Shown here: positions 55,919-64,000 of the stretch, one piece after another
Position numbering within the stretch: position 1 is the stretch's first letter
Layout of the letters: every line of letters starts with the position of its first letter
DNA from: Saprospiraceae bacterium
Lineage (GTDB): Bacteria > Bacteroidota > Bacteroidia > Chitinophagales > Saprospiraceae
Assembly: GCA_016715405.1 (NCBI GenBank)
Contig: JADKAE010000004.1
Span: 273,664-337,663, forward strand
Reading direction: 5' to 3'
DNA length: 64,000 nt
Notes under the pieces: generated by a model
What the model was told of the DNA's origin: nothing
What the model saw: the letters and a program-made list of their open reading frames with translations, nothing else
The model's database searches: none
Translations under genes and position numbers: made by a program

Positions 55919-57373
55919 ATGAAAAAAAACCTTTTCGCCCCGTTTTTATCCTTTTGCCTATTCTGTATTCCTGTCATCGCGCCAGGCCAGTCGCATCAGG
56001 AATATTACCCCGATCCCGACCCTGTCATACAGCAACGCCTGGAGGAGTGGAAAGACCTCAAATTCGGGCTGCTGATGCATTGGGGGGCATATAGCCAGTG
56101 GGGCATCGTAGAAAGCTGGAGCATTAATCCCGAGGATCTTTCGTGGGCAACCGGCGCACGCAAACAGGGGGTGGCCGATAATTATTTCGACTACCTGAAG
56201 GCTTATGAAAACCTCAAAACTACCTTCAACCCCGTGCACTTCAACCCTGAAAAATGGGCTTCGGCGGCGAAGGATGCCGGTATGAAATACATGGTATTCA
56301 CGACCAAGCATCACGACGGATTTTGCATGTTCGACTCGAAATTTACCGACTATAAAATCACGGATAAAGACTGCCCTTTCTCGTCAAATCCCCGCAGCAA
56401 TGTGACTAAAGAAATATTCGACGCCTTTCGCGGGGAGGGCTTGTGGGTAGGGGCGTATTTTTCGAAGCCAGACTGGCACAGCGACTATTACTGGTGGAAA
56501 AAATTCCCGCCGGCAGACCGCCACTGCAACTATTCTATCGAAAAATACCCGGAGCAGTGGAAAAAATTCACCGATTTCACACACAACCAGATTAACGAAC
56601 TGGTGAGCGACTACGGCAAGGTAGACATCCTTTGGCTCGACGGCGGTTGGGTGCGGAAGCTGACAGAAGAGGAAGTATTCGCAGGTTTAAAAGAAAAATA
56701 CGAAGGTGTTCGATTTGCCAGAAACACGCAAAGTCAGGATATCGACATGCCCCGCCTGGTTAGGGAAGTGCGGGTAAAACAACCCAAGCTGATCGTGGTA
56801 GACCGCGCCGTGCCCGGCGAACAACAAAACTACCTCACCCCTGAGCAACACATCCCGGAAAACGGGCTTCCTTATCCCTGGGAAACCTGCATGACGATGG
56901 CTTCGAGCTGGAGTTATGTGCCCAACGATGTGTACAAGCCTACAAACGAGTTAGTAGAAAAACTGGTAGATATCGTCAGCAAGGGAGGTAATTACCTGCT
57001 CAATATCGGCCCCTCGCCCAGCGGGGAGTACAGCGACACGGCCTACGTTCGCCTGCGCGAAATCGGCGAATGGATGAAGATCAACAGCGAGGCCATATAC
57101 GGCACCCGGATGTATGCCGTTTTCGGAGAGGGCAATAACATCCGGTATACCCAATCAAAAGACGGCAAGACCCAATACGTTTTCCTGTTTGAGTTTCCGA
57201 CAAAGCCGATAGTGCTGACCAAAATAACCCTGAACAAAGGTCAGAAAGTCAATTTGTTAGGTTCGGATAAGCCACTAAAATGGAAGCAAAGCGAACATAG
57301 ATTGGAGATCACTGTGCCGGCAGCCTTGAAAAAAACGACTAACCACGTTTGGGTGATGAAGATTGAGGGGTAG
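55919..57373 (+). CDS. Secreted alpha-L-fucosidase (GH29)
   Basis: 484 residues. Residues 1-25 form a signal peptide (VIAPGQSHQ). The GH29 catalytic barrel is complete: FGLLMHWGAYSQWG, FTTKHHDGFCMFDS, the nucleophile Asp241 in VDILWLDGGW, then GGNYLLNIGPSPSGEY. A small C-terminal beta domain closes it. GH29 enzymes remove fucose from algal or host glycans. There is no T9SS sorting domain, so it is periplasmic or exported by the general route. It is not joined to another gene. Confidence 0.95.
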   Translation: MKKNLFAPFLSFCLFCIPVIAPGQSHQEYYPDPDPVIQQRLEEWKDLKFGLLMHWGAYSQWGIVESWSINPEDLSWATGARKQGVADNYFDYLKAYENLKTTFNPVHFNPEKWASAAKDAGMKYMVFTTKHHDGFCMFDSKFTDYKITDKDCPFSSNPRSNVTKEIFDAFRGEGLWVGAYFSKPDWHSDYYWWKKFPPADRHCNYSIEKYPEQWKKFTDFTHNQINELVSDYGKVDILWLDGGWVRKLTEEEVFAGLKEKYEGVRFARNTQSQDIDMPRLVREVRVKQPKLIVVDRAVPGEQQNYLTPEQHIPENGLPYPWETCMTMASSWSYVPNDVYKPTNELVEKLVDIVSKGGNYLLNIGPSPSGEYSDTAYVRLREIGEWMKINSEAIYGTRMYAVFGEGNNIRYTQSKDGKTQYVFLFEFPTKPIVLTKITLNKGQKVNLLGSDKPLKWKQSEHRLEITVPAALKKTTNHVWVMKIEG

Positions 57374-57374
57374 G

Positions 57375-57403
57375 GCGGTTGTGGGTTGTGGGTTGTGGGT
57401 TGA
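57375..57403. repeat. Tandem GGTTGTGG repeat
   Basis: GGTTGTGGGTTGTGGGTTGT is an 8-base tandem, four copies, after the fucosidase stop. Confidence 0.75.
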
Positions 57404-57429
57404 TGAATATATCGCAAAGTTGCACCATT

Positions 57430-57924
57430 ATGAAAGACCTCAATGATCTTCTCCTCCTCGGCGATCCCCGCTTGTATGAAAAAAGCGAGGCCGTGTTGCC
57501 ATCAGAACTACCGCTGGTGAAGGGCTGGGTAGCCGACCTGCACAACGTCATGATGCAGATACGCGAAAAATACCATTTTGGCAGGGCCATCGCGGCGCCG
57601 CAACTGGGCATCATGAAACGGCTCATTTACATGCATATTGATAAACCGGTGGTGTTCATCAATCCCGAGTTGGACGAGCTAAGCGAAGTTATGTTTGAAT
57701 TGTGGGACGATTGTATGTGTTTCCCCAATCTGCTGGTCAGGGTGCAACGCCACCAATCCATCCGCATCAAATACCTCGACGAAAACTGGCAGCCACAGGA
57801 ATGGCGCCTGGAAGGCGACCTCTCCGAGTTGCTGCAACACGAATACGATCACCTGGAGGGCATCCTCTGTACGATGCGTGCTATTGACGAGAGGTCCTTC
57901 AAGTGGAGGATGGGTTATTGCTGA
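57430..57924 (+). CDS. def: Divergent peptide deformylase
   Basis: 164 residues from ATG 57430. Motif 1 is FGRAIAAPQLG, close to the usual GxGxAAPQ. Motif 2 is WDDCMCFPN, where EGCLS is normal; the metal-binding Cys is kept. Motif 3 is LQHEYDHLEG with both His ligands and the catalytic Glu. It removes formyl groups from nascent proteins or, as a divergent paralogue, may act otherwise. A second canonical copy elsewhere in the genome would tell. Codons upstream of 57430 are repeat-derived and not used. Confidence 0.8.
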   Translation: MKDLNDLLLLGDPRLYEKSEAVLPSELPLVKGWVADLHNVMMQIREKYHFGRAIAAPQLGIMKRLIYMHIDKPVVFINPELDELSEVMFELWDDCMCFPNLLVRVQRHQSIRIKYLDENWQPQEWRLEGDLSELLQHEYDHLEGILCTMRAIDERSFKWRMGYC

Positions 57925-58042
57925 TGCTGATGTGCTAATTTGCTAATTTGCTAATTTGCTGATGTGCTAATAGTTTATAGGTTTATGGGTTTATAAATAT
58001 TAATTATCAGCACATTAACCCATCAGCACATCAGCACATTAA
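57925..58042. repeat. Inverted GCTAATTT/CAGCACAT repeats
   Basis: GATGTGCTAATTTGCTAATT on the left and CAGCACATTAACCCATCAGC on the right form opposed arms between convergent genes. Confidence 0.8.
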
Positions 58043-58456
58043 CTAATGCGGCAGCTTGCTGCGCAGCAATCCGTAGACGAAAGTGCCAGTCATAGCGGAG
58101 AGCAGGAACACAATGAGCACCGTATAGCCGCTGCCCAGCAGGATAAACATGGGGCCGGGGCAGATGCCGGCCAATGCCCAGCCGAGGCCGAATACAAAAC
58201 CGCCGATAATATAGCGCTGCCAGCGCTTGTCTTTATCCTGGATGACAATTTCTGTGCCCTCCGTGGATTTCATGTGCGTTCTTTTGATGAGTTGTACCGC
58301 CACTGCGCCCACCGCAATAGCGGAAAAGATAATGCCGTACATATGGAAAGACTGGAAGTGGAACATCTCGAAAATGCGGTACCACGACACGGCTTCTGCT
58401 TTATACAACGTCATGCCGAGCAGGATGCCTATGAGGATATATTTTGACATTCTCAT
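58043..58456 (-). CDS. YeeE/YedE-type transporter half (DUF6691)
   Basis: 137 residues, four predicted membrane helices. The conserved Cys lies in FGLGWALAGICPGPMFILLGSG, the hallmark of the thiosulfate/sulfur-transport YeeE/YedE family. It lies 23 bases after the other half and the two would form one inner-membrane channel. The substrate is probably a sulfur compound; direct evidence is lacking. Confidence 0.87.
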   Translation of the reverse strand: MRMSKYILIGILLGMTLYKAEAVSWYRIFEMFHFQSFHMYGIIFSAIAVGAVAVQLIKRTHMKSTEGTEIVIQDKDKRWQRYIIGGFVFGLGWALAGICPGPMFILLGSGYTVLIVFLLSAMTGTFVYGLLRSKLPH

Positions 58457-58479
58457 GGTTAGTTCGTTTTAGGGTGTGA

Positions 58480-59076
58480 TTAATTAAAAATCAGCGGGAA
58501 GAGGACGTAGGTCATAAAAAGCCCGCCCATGAAAAAGCCGATGACGGCATACATCGAACCCAGTTGCAGCGCCGACATACCGCTGATGGCATGCCCGGAA
58601 GTACAACCGCCGGCGTAGCGGGATCCGAAGCCCACAAGAAAACCGCCGACAACGATGACGAGCAAGCCGCGCCAGCTAAACAGCGCCTCCCAGGAATAAA
58701 ATTCGGGTACAAGCGGCACCTGTCCTTCCTGAAAATTGAAGCCCAATTGTTTCAGGCTTTCAATAGTAGCCCCCGACACGTGGGCCACCGCGCCGTCGGG
58801 TGAGGCGAAGTAGTGTGAAGCCAAATACCCGCCAAACATAGCGCCGAGCGCTACCAGTAGGTTCCATCCCTGTGATTTCCAGTCGTATTTAAAAAAATCG
58901 GCCATATCTCCGGCGCCGTCGGCGGCGCACATCACCCTAAAATTGCTGGAAATGCCGAATTCCTTGCCAAAAAACAGCAGGATAAACATAATCAATGCAA
59001 TCATCGGACCGGCGACCCACCAGGGCCAGGGTTGGGAGATGAAATCTTTGAGCTGAAATAACCATTCAGGTACCAT
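58480..59076 (-). CDS. YeeE/YedE-type transporter half
   Basis: 198 residues with four to five membrane helices. The conserved motif GFGSRYAGGCTSGHAISGMS carries the sulfur-binding Cys. An earlier Cys (FRVMCAADGAGD) fits the family too. It is the longer, upstream partner of the 58043 half and is likely its co-subunit in uptake of thiosulfate or a related compound. Its start is at ATG 59076 (MVPEWLFQL). Confidence 0.87.
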   Translation of the reverse strand: MVPEWLFQLKDFISQPWPWWVAGPMIALIMFILLFFGKEFGISSNFRVMCAADGAGDMADFFKYDWKSQGWNLLVALGAMFGGYLASHYFASPDGAVAHVSGATIESLKQLGFNFQEGQVPLVPEFYSWEALFSWRGLLVIVVGGFLVGFGSRYAGGCTSGHAISGMSALQLGSMYAVIGFFMGGLFMTYVLFPLIFN

Positions 59077-59263
59077 ATGTTGTGAATTTTATCATGCGCT
59101 TTCGCAAATCAAAAGGTTTGATAAAAGTAGATGCATAACTCTTGGCTGCCAATGATAGAAATCAACGGTTTATGTATTCAAAAGTCACCTCGACGGGCGT
59201 CCCGTTTTGAAAATTGAGTAAAAAGGTATATATTGAATCTCAACCAAATTATAAACCAACCGC

Positions 59264-60401
59264 ATGGATTTCAAACAAAACGACTCTCCTTTTACTTTAG
59301 GAGTAGAGTGGGAGCTACAAGTCATAGACAGCTCAAGTTATCAGTTGACACCTAAGGCTTTGGGCATATTGGATGCCATTGACGACCCGCATTTCGTCAA
59401 AGAGTTATTTCAGAGTACGTTGGAGATCAACACCGATATTTGCCAGGACGTACATGAAGTTCGCCGGAATTTCGAGGATTTTCTGCCGCTTTTGGACCCC
59501 TTTCGCGATCGCCTGGGCGTCAGTTTTGCCTCTACAGGCACCCATCCCATTAGTAATTTTATGGATCGCCTGATTACCCCCACGCGTCGGTATTATGAAA
59601 TGATTGACAGGAATCAATGGCTGGTGCGCCGGATGGCGGTCTACGGGCTACACGTCCATTTGGGGATGCTGTCGGGCGACCATTGCATCAATATGCAAAA
59701 CTTTTTCCTGCACCTGTCGCCCCACCTCATCGCACTTTCCGCCAGTTCGCCGTTTTGGGGCGGCACGCATACCGGACTGGCTTCTACGAGGCTAACGATG
59801 TACGAGTCTATGCCTACCGCCGGCGTGCCGTATCAATTTGAAAACTGGAAAGAGTTCGAAATATTAGTCGATTCGCTGATGCGCGCAAAATCTATCCATA
59901 GCCTGAAAGACCTGTGGTGGGATTTTCGCCCCAGCCCTGCATACGGTACCCTGGAAATCAGGATTTGCGACAGTCCCGCTACATTAGCTGAATTACTCGC
60001 CCTTACAGCTTTTATCCATACTGCCGCTTTTTGGTTTCAGGACCACCAGGAAGAATGGCTCCAGAATCCCGCCCATAAATTCCCGAATTGGGTGGCCCGC
60101 GAAAATAAATGGCGGGCTATGCGCTGGACTAGATGCCGAAATCGTGACTTCTGCATCAGGAGATCATTGTAATCTTCGGGCAAGCCTGGATGAATGGCTG
60201 CAAAGGCTGCAGCCCTATTATGTTCGTCTGGGTTATGAGGATTATCTGGAAAGTTTGCACAATATGGTCAATGAAGGAAACAGCGCTGCCCGGCAAACCA
60301 TGTTGTATCAACTTCACCACCACCTCACCGCAGTAGCGCTGAATAACATGCAGGAATTTGAGGCTCGTATGCCGCTTATCTGGGCTGAGTTGAGGGCTTG
60401 A
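59264..60401 (+). CDS. Glutamate-cysteine ligase family 2 (GCS2/YbdK), frameshifted
   Basis: About 379 residues after repair. It begins with the family's FTLGVEWELQVID glutamate-binding segment, followed by STGTHPISNF, LHVHLGMLSG and WWDFRPSPAYGTLEIRICDS. The frame changes near 60126-60135. The original was probably MRYGLDAEIVTSASGD, so two bases are missing (or one is extra) rather than a homopolymer error. The C-terminal part (LDEWLQRLQPYYVRLGYED, NNMQEFEARMPLIWAEL) is in the second frame. These ATP-dependent ligases join glutamate to a thiol or amine. Its substrate is not certain, so the term carboxylate-amine ligase is safer than gshA. Confidence 0.85.
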
Positions 60402-60403
60402 TC

Positions 60404-62110
60404 TTAGAAATGAAAGTCTTTTACTACCAGCTGCAAGTGGGTTTTATCTGCCCAATGGTTTTCTTGCAGCGTATAACACAAGTCGAAAGGCCGGCGAGTG
60501 GCTACCTGGGGGTAGGCCTCTGCCTGTCCGAAAGCTACGGCCATAACGGGAGGAGAGCCGTTTTGGCGGAGCGATAGCCGCAGGTGGCCGCCGTTGAGCG
60601 GCCTGGAAGAGCCGCTGTCGAAAACGCCGTAGCTGGCAAAAACGGGGTTGTCGTTGCCGGGGCCGAAAGGGGCAAACTGGCGAAGTGTCTTCCAAAACCC
60701 GGGGGTGATATCCTCCAGCGTAAGGGTATCGACAATATCGATTTCGGGGTGCATCTCGTCGGGCTGCATCCAGGCCTGTACCAGGGCTTCAAAGCGATCC
60801 TGGAAGGCGGGCACCTGCTCGGGCAGCATGTTGAGTCCGGCCGCATGGGCGTGCCCCCCGAAGGTGAGGAGCAAATCGGAGCATGCCAACAACGCCTGGT
60901 ACAAGTCGAAGCCGTAGATCGAACGTGCTGAACCGGCCACAATACCCTCATTCTGAGTAAGGATGACCGACGGGCGGTGGTATTTCTCTACCATTCGCGA
61001 CGCCACGATGCCTACCACGCCTTTGTGCCAGTGGGGTTGAAACAACACAATGCTGCTCTTCTTGTCTTTGTGTTCGTCGTGCTCCAAAAGTGCGATCGCT
61101 TCGCTAAAGATGCGCTGGTCGAATTCCCTGCGCAGTTGGTTGCGGTAGTTGAGTACACGGGCATAATCGGCGCCTACGGTGCGGTCGCGGGCCAGCATGA
61201 GCCTGACCGCCTGGTCGGCGTCGGCGAGGCGGCCGGCTGCATAGATCAGCGGGGCTATTCCGAAGACGATATCGTTGACAAGCAAGGGCCGGGAGCGCTT
61301 GCTGAGGTCGATGAGGGCGTTGAGGCCGGGGCGTTCCGTGGCGTTGAGACGGTGTAGGCCGAAATAGGCAAGGATGCGGTTTTCGCCGGTGATGGGCACA
61401 ATGTCGGCAGCAATACTGATAGCCAACAGGTCGAGCAGGGCGTCGAGGGCGCGGGCGTCGAGGCCGTGGCGCTCTACGTAGCCCTGAGTTAATTTGAAGG
61501 CTATGCCGCAACCGCTGAGTTCTTTGTAGGGGTATTCGCAGTCGACCCGTTTGGGATTGAGCACCGCCACGGCATGAGGTAAGACAGGCCCCGGCATGTG
61601 GTGGTCGCAGATGATGAGGTCAATGCCCAGACTTTTGGCGTGTTCGGCCTGTGTCAAAGCAGTAATACCGCAATCTGCTACTACCATCAGCGTAGCGTCT
61701 TTTTCATGGGCGTAGTTGATGCCTTCAAACGACAAGCCGTAGCCTTCCTTATAGCGGTCGGGTAAGTAATAATCCAGGTGGGGGTGAAAGCCTTCGAGAA
61801 AACTATACAACAAGGCCACTGCCGTTGTGCCGTCGGCGTCGTAATCGCCGTAGATCACGATTTTTTCGCCGCGCTCTACGGCCTGCGACAATCGCTCGAT
61901 GGCGAGGTCCATGTCTTTCATCAGGAAGGGGTCGTGCAGGTCGGCCATCGAAGGGCGAAAATAACGCCTGGCTTCGTCTTCGGTAGTAATACCGCGCTGT
62001 ACCAGTAAACGGCAGCACACAGGGTGAATGCCGAGTGCCTCTTGTAGCCGGGCAACAACGGATTCATCTGTTTTCACCGGTTTCCAGTTGGGGAAAACTT
62101 TGGTACTCAT
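60404..62110 (-). CDS. recJ: Single-stranded-DNA exonuclease RecJ
   Basis: 568 residues. The DHH phosphoesterase core is complete: VIYGDYDADGTTAVALLYSF, VADCGITAL, and ICDHHMPGP. DHHA1 follows (FQPHWHKGVVGIVASRM) and ends LLTFGGHAHAAGLNM. RecJ degrades 5' ends of single strands in recombination and mismatch repair. Its start is ATG 62110 (MSTKVFPNWKPV), with a candidate promoter at 62134-62166. It converges on the GCS2 gene with only two bases between stops. Confidence 0.95.
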   Translation of the reverse strand: MSTKVFPNWKPVKTDESVVARLQEALGIHPVCCRLLVQRGITTEDEARRYFRPSMADLHDPFLMKDMDLAIERLSQAVERGEKIVIYGDYDADGTTAVALLYSFLEGFHPHLDYYLPDRYKEGYGLSFEGINYAHEKDATLMVVADCGITALTQAEHAKSLGIDLIICDHHMPGPVLPHAVAVLNPKRVDCEYPYKELSGCGIAFKLTQGYVERHGLDARALDALLDLLAISIAADIVPITGENRILAYFGLHRLNATERPGLNALIDLSKRSRPLLVNDIVFGIAPLIYAAGRLADADQAVRLMLARDRTVGADYARVLNYRNQLRREFDQRIFSEAIALLEHDEHKDKKSSIVLFQPHWHKGVVGIVASRMVEKYHRPSVILTQNEGIVAGSARSIYGFDLYQALLACSDLLLTFGGHAHAAGLNMLPEQVPAFQDRFEALVQAWMQPDEMHPEIDIVDTLTLEDITPGFWKTLRQFAPFGPGNDNPVFASYGVFDSGSSRPLNGGHLRLSLRQNGSPPVMAVAFGQAEAYPQVATRRPFDLCYTLQENHWADKTHLQLVVKDFHF

Positions 62111-62133
62111 ATGCGCGTGTCAGTCTATTTTTC

Positions 62134-62166
62134 CAAAACTACTATTTTTTTTCCACCCATATCGAA
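62134..62166 (-). promoter_or_regulatory. Promoter candidate of recJ
   Basis: On the minus strand TTCG (62166-62163), 21 bases and TAGTTTTG (62141-62134). The -7 box is perfect and the -33 box has one mismatch. Confidence 0.45.
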
Positions 62167-62265
62167 ACTGGGGCATCATTTTACTGTTGATAGTAAGCTA
62201 CGCGCCATTGGTTGATTAATTACATGCGTTGGTAAAATATAATCATCAAAAAAGCCTTCCCTAAG

Positions 62266-62273
62266 TAAGTTTG
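62266..62273 (+). promoter_or_regulatory. -7 box before the TonB receptor
   Basis: TAAGTTTG matches TAnnTTTG; the ATG follows 17 bases later. No -33 box at the usual spacing. Confidence 0.35.
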
Positions 62274-62289
62274 TAAAAAGAAGAAGATC

Positions 62290-64000
62290 ATGAGATATGC
62301 CCTGTTGCTATTTATTTCGCTATTTCTGGGTAGCGGCGCCCTCGCCCAGCGCACCTTCACCATTAGCGGTGTGGTGACCGATGCCGACAACGGCGAAACG
62401 CTTATCGGCGCCTCTGTGGTGACTGCTGATTATACAGTGGGCACAACGACCAACGAATACGGGTTTTATTCGCTGACTTTGCCCGCCGCCGATTCGGTAG
62501 CGCTCGAATTTAGCTATGTAGGCTACCAAACCGAACGCCGCACGGTGGCACTTCAGGCCAATGTCAGCCTGCCGGTCGAACTCAGCACGGGCGTTCAATT
62601 GCAGGAAGTAGTGGTACAAGCCGGCTCCGTGCGCGACGTGCTGCAATCTACCGAGATGAGCGTAGCTACCATCAGCACCAAAGAAGCCAAGGCCATTCCC
62701 GTGTTGTTGGGCGAAAGCGACATCCTGAAAACCATCCAGCTCAAACCCGGCATTATATCGGGCTCAGAGGGCACCACCGGCCTGTTTGTGCGCGGCGGCG
62801 GCGCCGACCAGAACCTCATCATCCTCGATGAGGCCATTGTGTACAACCCCAACCACTTATTCGGTTTTTTCAGCACCTTTAATACCGATGCGGTAAAAGA
62901 CCTCAAACTCTACAAAGGCGGTTTTCCGGCGCAATACGGCGGCAGGCTGTCGTCGGTGATCGACGTCAAGCTCAAAGAAGGCAACAGCAAACACTTTGCC
63001 GGCTCGGGCGGCATCGGCCTGCTGGCGTCCCGGCTTACGCTCGAAGGGCCGATTGTAAAAGACAAAGCTTCGTTTATCGTGTCAGGCCGCCGCACCTATG
63101 TCGACCTGCTCACCAACCAGGTAAACAGAGCTAACCGAAATACCGAAGATTATAACCCTATTCCGGGTTATTATTTTTACGACCTGAATACCAAAATAAA
63201 CGTAGAGCTTGGCGAGCGCGACAAGCTGCTTTTCAGCGGTTATTTCGGCCGCGATGTATTCGGCTTCGACGGCGATTTTTTTGATTTTGATTTCGACTGG
63301 GGCAATGCCACAGGTACCGTCCGCTGGAACCACGTATTTAACCCCAAGTTGTTTGCCAATACCACTTTTACCTATTCCGATTACCAATACAATATCGAAA
63401 ACAGGCTCACCGGATTCTCTTTTGTCCTGGGCTCTAGTATCAAAGACGCCAATTTAAAATCCGATTTTTATTACGCCATCAACAACCGCCATACGCTGCG
63501 TTTTGGCGGCAATGCCACGTATCACTGGTTTACGGTGGGGCGCCTCAAAGCCGGCACCACCGACGGAAAGGTGAATTTTTCATCGGGACAAAATCTGAAC
63601 GGCCTGGAGGCCGGGTTGTACGTCTCTGACGACTGGGACATCAGCCCCCAGTGGAGCCTCAGCACGGGACTTCGCCTCAGCGCATTTAATAACGATGATA
63701 CCTGGCGGGCTGCACCCGAACCTCGTTTTTCGGCCCGCTATGCGCCCAGCCGGCGCTTGTCGGTAAAAGCCAGCTATGCCCGCATGAACCAGTACCTGCA
63801 CCTGATTGCCAACGCCGGTGTGGCGTTGCCCACCGATGTGTGGTACCCCTCCACCCGGCGCGTGCGGCCACAGTCGTCCGACCAGGTAGCCGCCGGCGTC
63901 TCCGTCGACCTCGGCAAAGGCCTGCTGCTCACCGCCGAGACCTACTACAAATGGCTGCACAACCAAATAGAATTTGTCGATGGCGCCGAGTTATTTGCCA
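62290..64000 (+). CDS. TonB-dependent outer-membrane receptor, 5' part
   Basis: The first 570 codons, open at the window end. Residues 1-20 are a signal peptide (GSGALAQ). A carboxypeptidase-D-like domain follows (FTISGVVTDADNGETLIGAS; about 21-105), as in SusC/RagA-type or FecA-like receptors. The plug has VLLGESDILKTIQLKPGI, FVRGGGADQNLIILDE and KGGFPAQYGGRLSSVIDVKL. The barrel then begins (SGGIGLLASRLTLEGPIV and later aromatic-ended strands). The substrate is unknown, and no SusD gene is visible within the window. Its 3' neighbours lie outside. Confidence 0.92.
   Translation, partial: MRYALLLFISLFLGSGALAQRTFTISGVVTDADNGETLIGASVVTADYTVGTTTNEYGFYSLTLPAADSVALEFSYVGYQTERRTVALQANVSLPVELSTGVQLQEVVVQAGSVRDVLQSTEMSVATISTKEAKAIPVLLGESDILKTIQLKPGIISGSEGTTGLFVRGGGADQNLIILDEAIVYNPNHLFGFFSTFNTDAVKDLKLYKGGFPAQYGGRLSSVIDVKLKEGNSKHFAGSGGIGLLASRLTLEGPIVKDKASFIVSGRRTYVDLLTNQVNRANRNTEDYNPIPGYYFYDLNTKINVELGERDKLLFSGYFGRDVFGFDGDFFDFDFDWGNATGTVRWNHVFNPKLFANTTFTYSDYQYNIENRLTGFSFVLGSSIKDANLKSDFYYAINNRHTLRFGGNATYHWFTVGRLKAGTTDGKVNFSSGQNLNGLEAGLYVSDDWDISPQWSLSTGLRLSAFNNDDTWRAAPEPRFSARYAPSRRLSVKASYARMNQYLHLIANAGVALPTDVWYPSTRRVRPQSSDQVAAGVSVDLGKGLLLTAETYYKWLHNQIEFVDGAELFA

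Noticed and set aside
62290..64000. SusC/SusD polysaccharide locus
   Set aside because: The receptor has the SusC-like N-terminus but no SusD gene is visible before the window ends, so the pair cannot be claimed.

Overview
The window looks like a chromosome segment of a Bacteroidota bacterium, most likely a marine or aquatic Saprospiria/Lewinella-like lineage. The grounds are large secreted proteins with C-terminal type IX secretion (T9SS) sorting domains, LamG/PKD/HYR/SprB-like adhesive modules, a TonB receptor with a carboxypeptidase-like N-terminal domain, TAnnTTTG-type -7 promoter boxes, and no Shine-Dalgarno sequences. No rRNA, tRNA or CRISPR array was found.

Layout. 1-5.9 kb: two T9SS-exported LamG proteins. 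6-15 kb: a glycan block with two GH130 phosphorylase-type enzymes, a CUT1 ABC sugar importer (ATPase, two permeases, binding lipoprotein), a six-hairpin-type lipoprotein and a Gfo/Idh/MocA dehydrogenase. 15-26.5 kb: mostly housekeeping genes (methyltransferase, Xer recombinase, prfA, EamA transporter, VPS10-like propeller, priA, LytTR response regulator). 26.6-32.7 kb: the accessory region, with a 49-residue double-glycine leader peptide, an ATPase/TPR pair resembling STAND conflict proteins, a decayed small membrane-protein gene and an insertion sequence. 32.7-41.4 kb: two T9SS glycoside hydrolases (GH39-like, and a 2244-residue GH13 protein). 41.4-42.3 kb: a gene-free stretch with hairpin repeats and a promoter/terminator pair bracketing a possible small RNA. 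42.3-51.7 kb: a Crp regulator, two unknown genes, a helicase-nuclease and a helical unknown. 51.9-57.4 kb: a cohesin-like plus dockerin-like protein pair and a GH29 fucosidase. 57.4-64 kb: deformylase, split YeeE/YedE transporter, GCS2 ligase, recJ and the start of a TonB receptor.

Two window-wide patterns matter. First, at least 18 reading-frame breaks interrupt otherwise intact genes, including the essential prfA and priA; nearly all look like one missing base in a homopolymer, which points to sequencing or assembly error. Interrupted genes are therefore given here as full spans. Second, many intergenic gaps contain short-period tandem repeats, often as two inverted arms and often overlapping the stop codon of the adjoining gene, plus a separate family of perfect GTAGAGACGC palindromes.

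Functionally the window suggests a polysaccharide degrader. Secreted amylase, GH39-like and fucosidase enzymes work outside the cell or at its surface, oligosaccharides enter by the ABC and TonB systems, and GH130 enzymes would phosphorolyse them inside.
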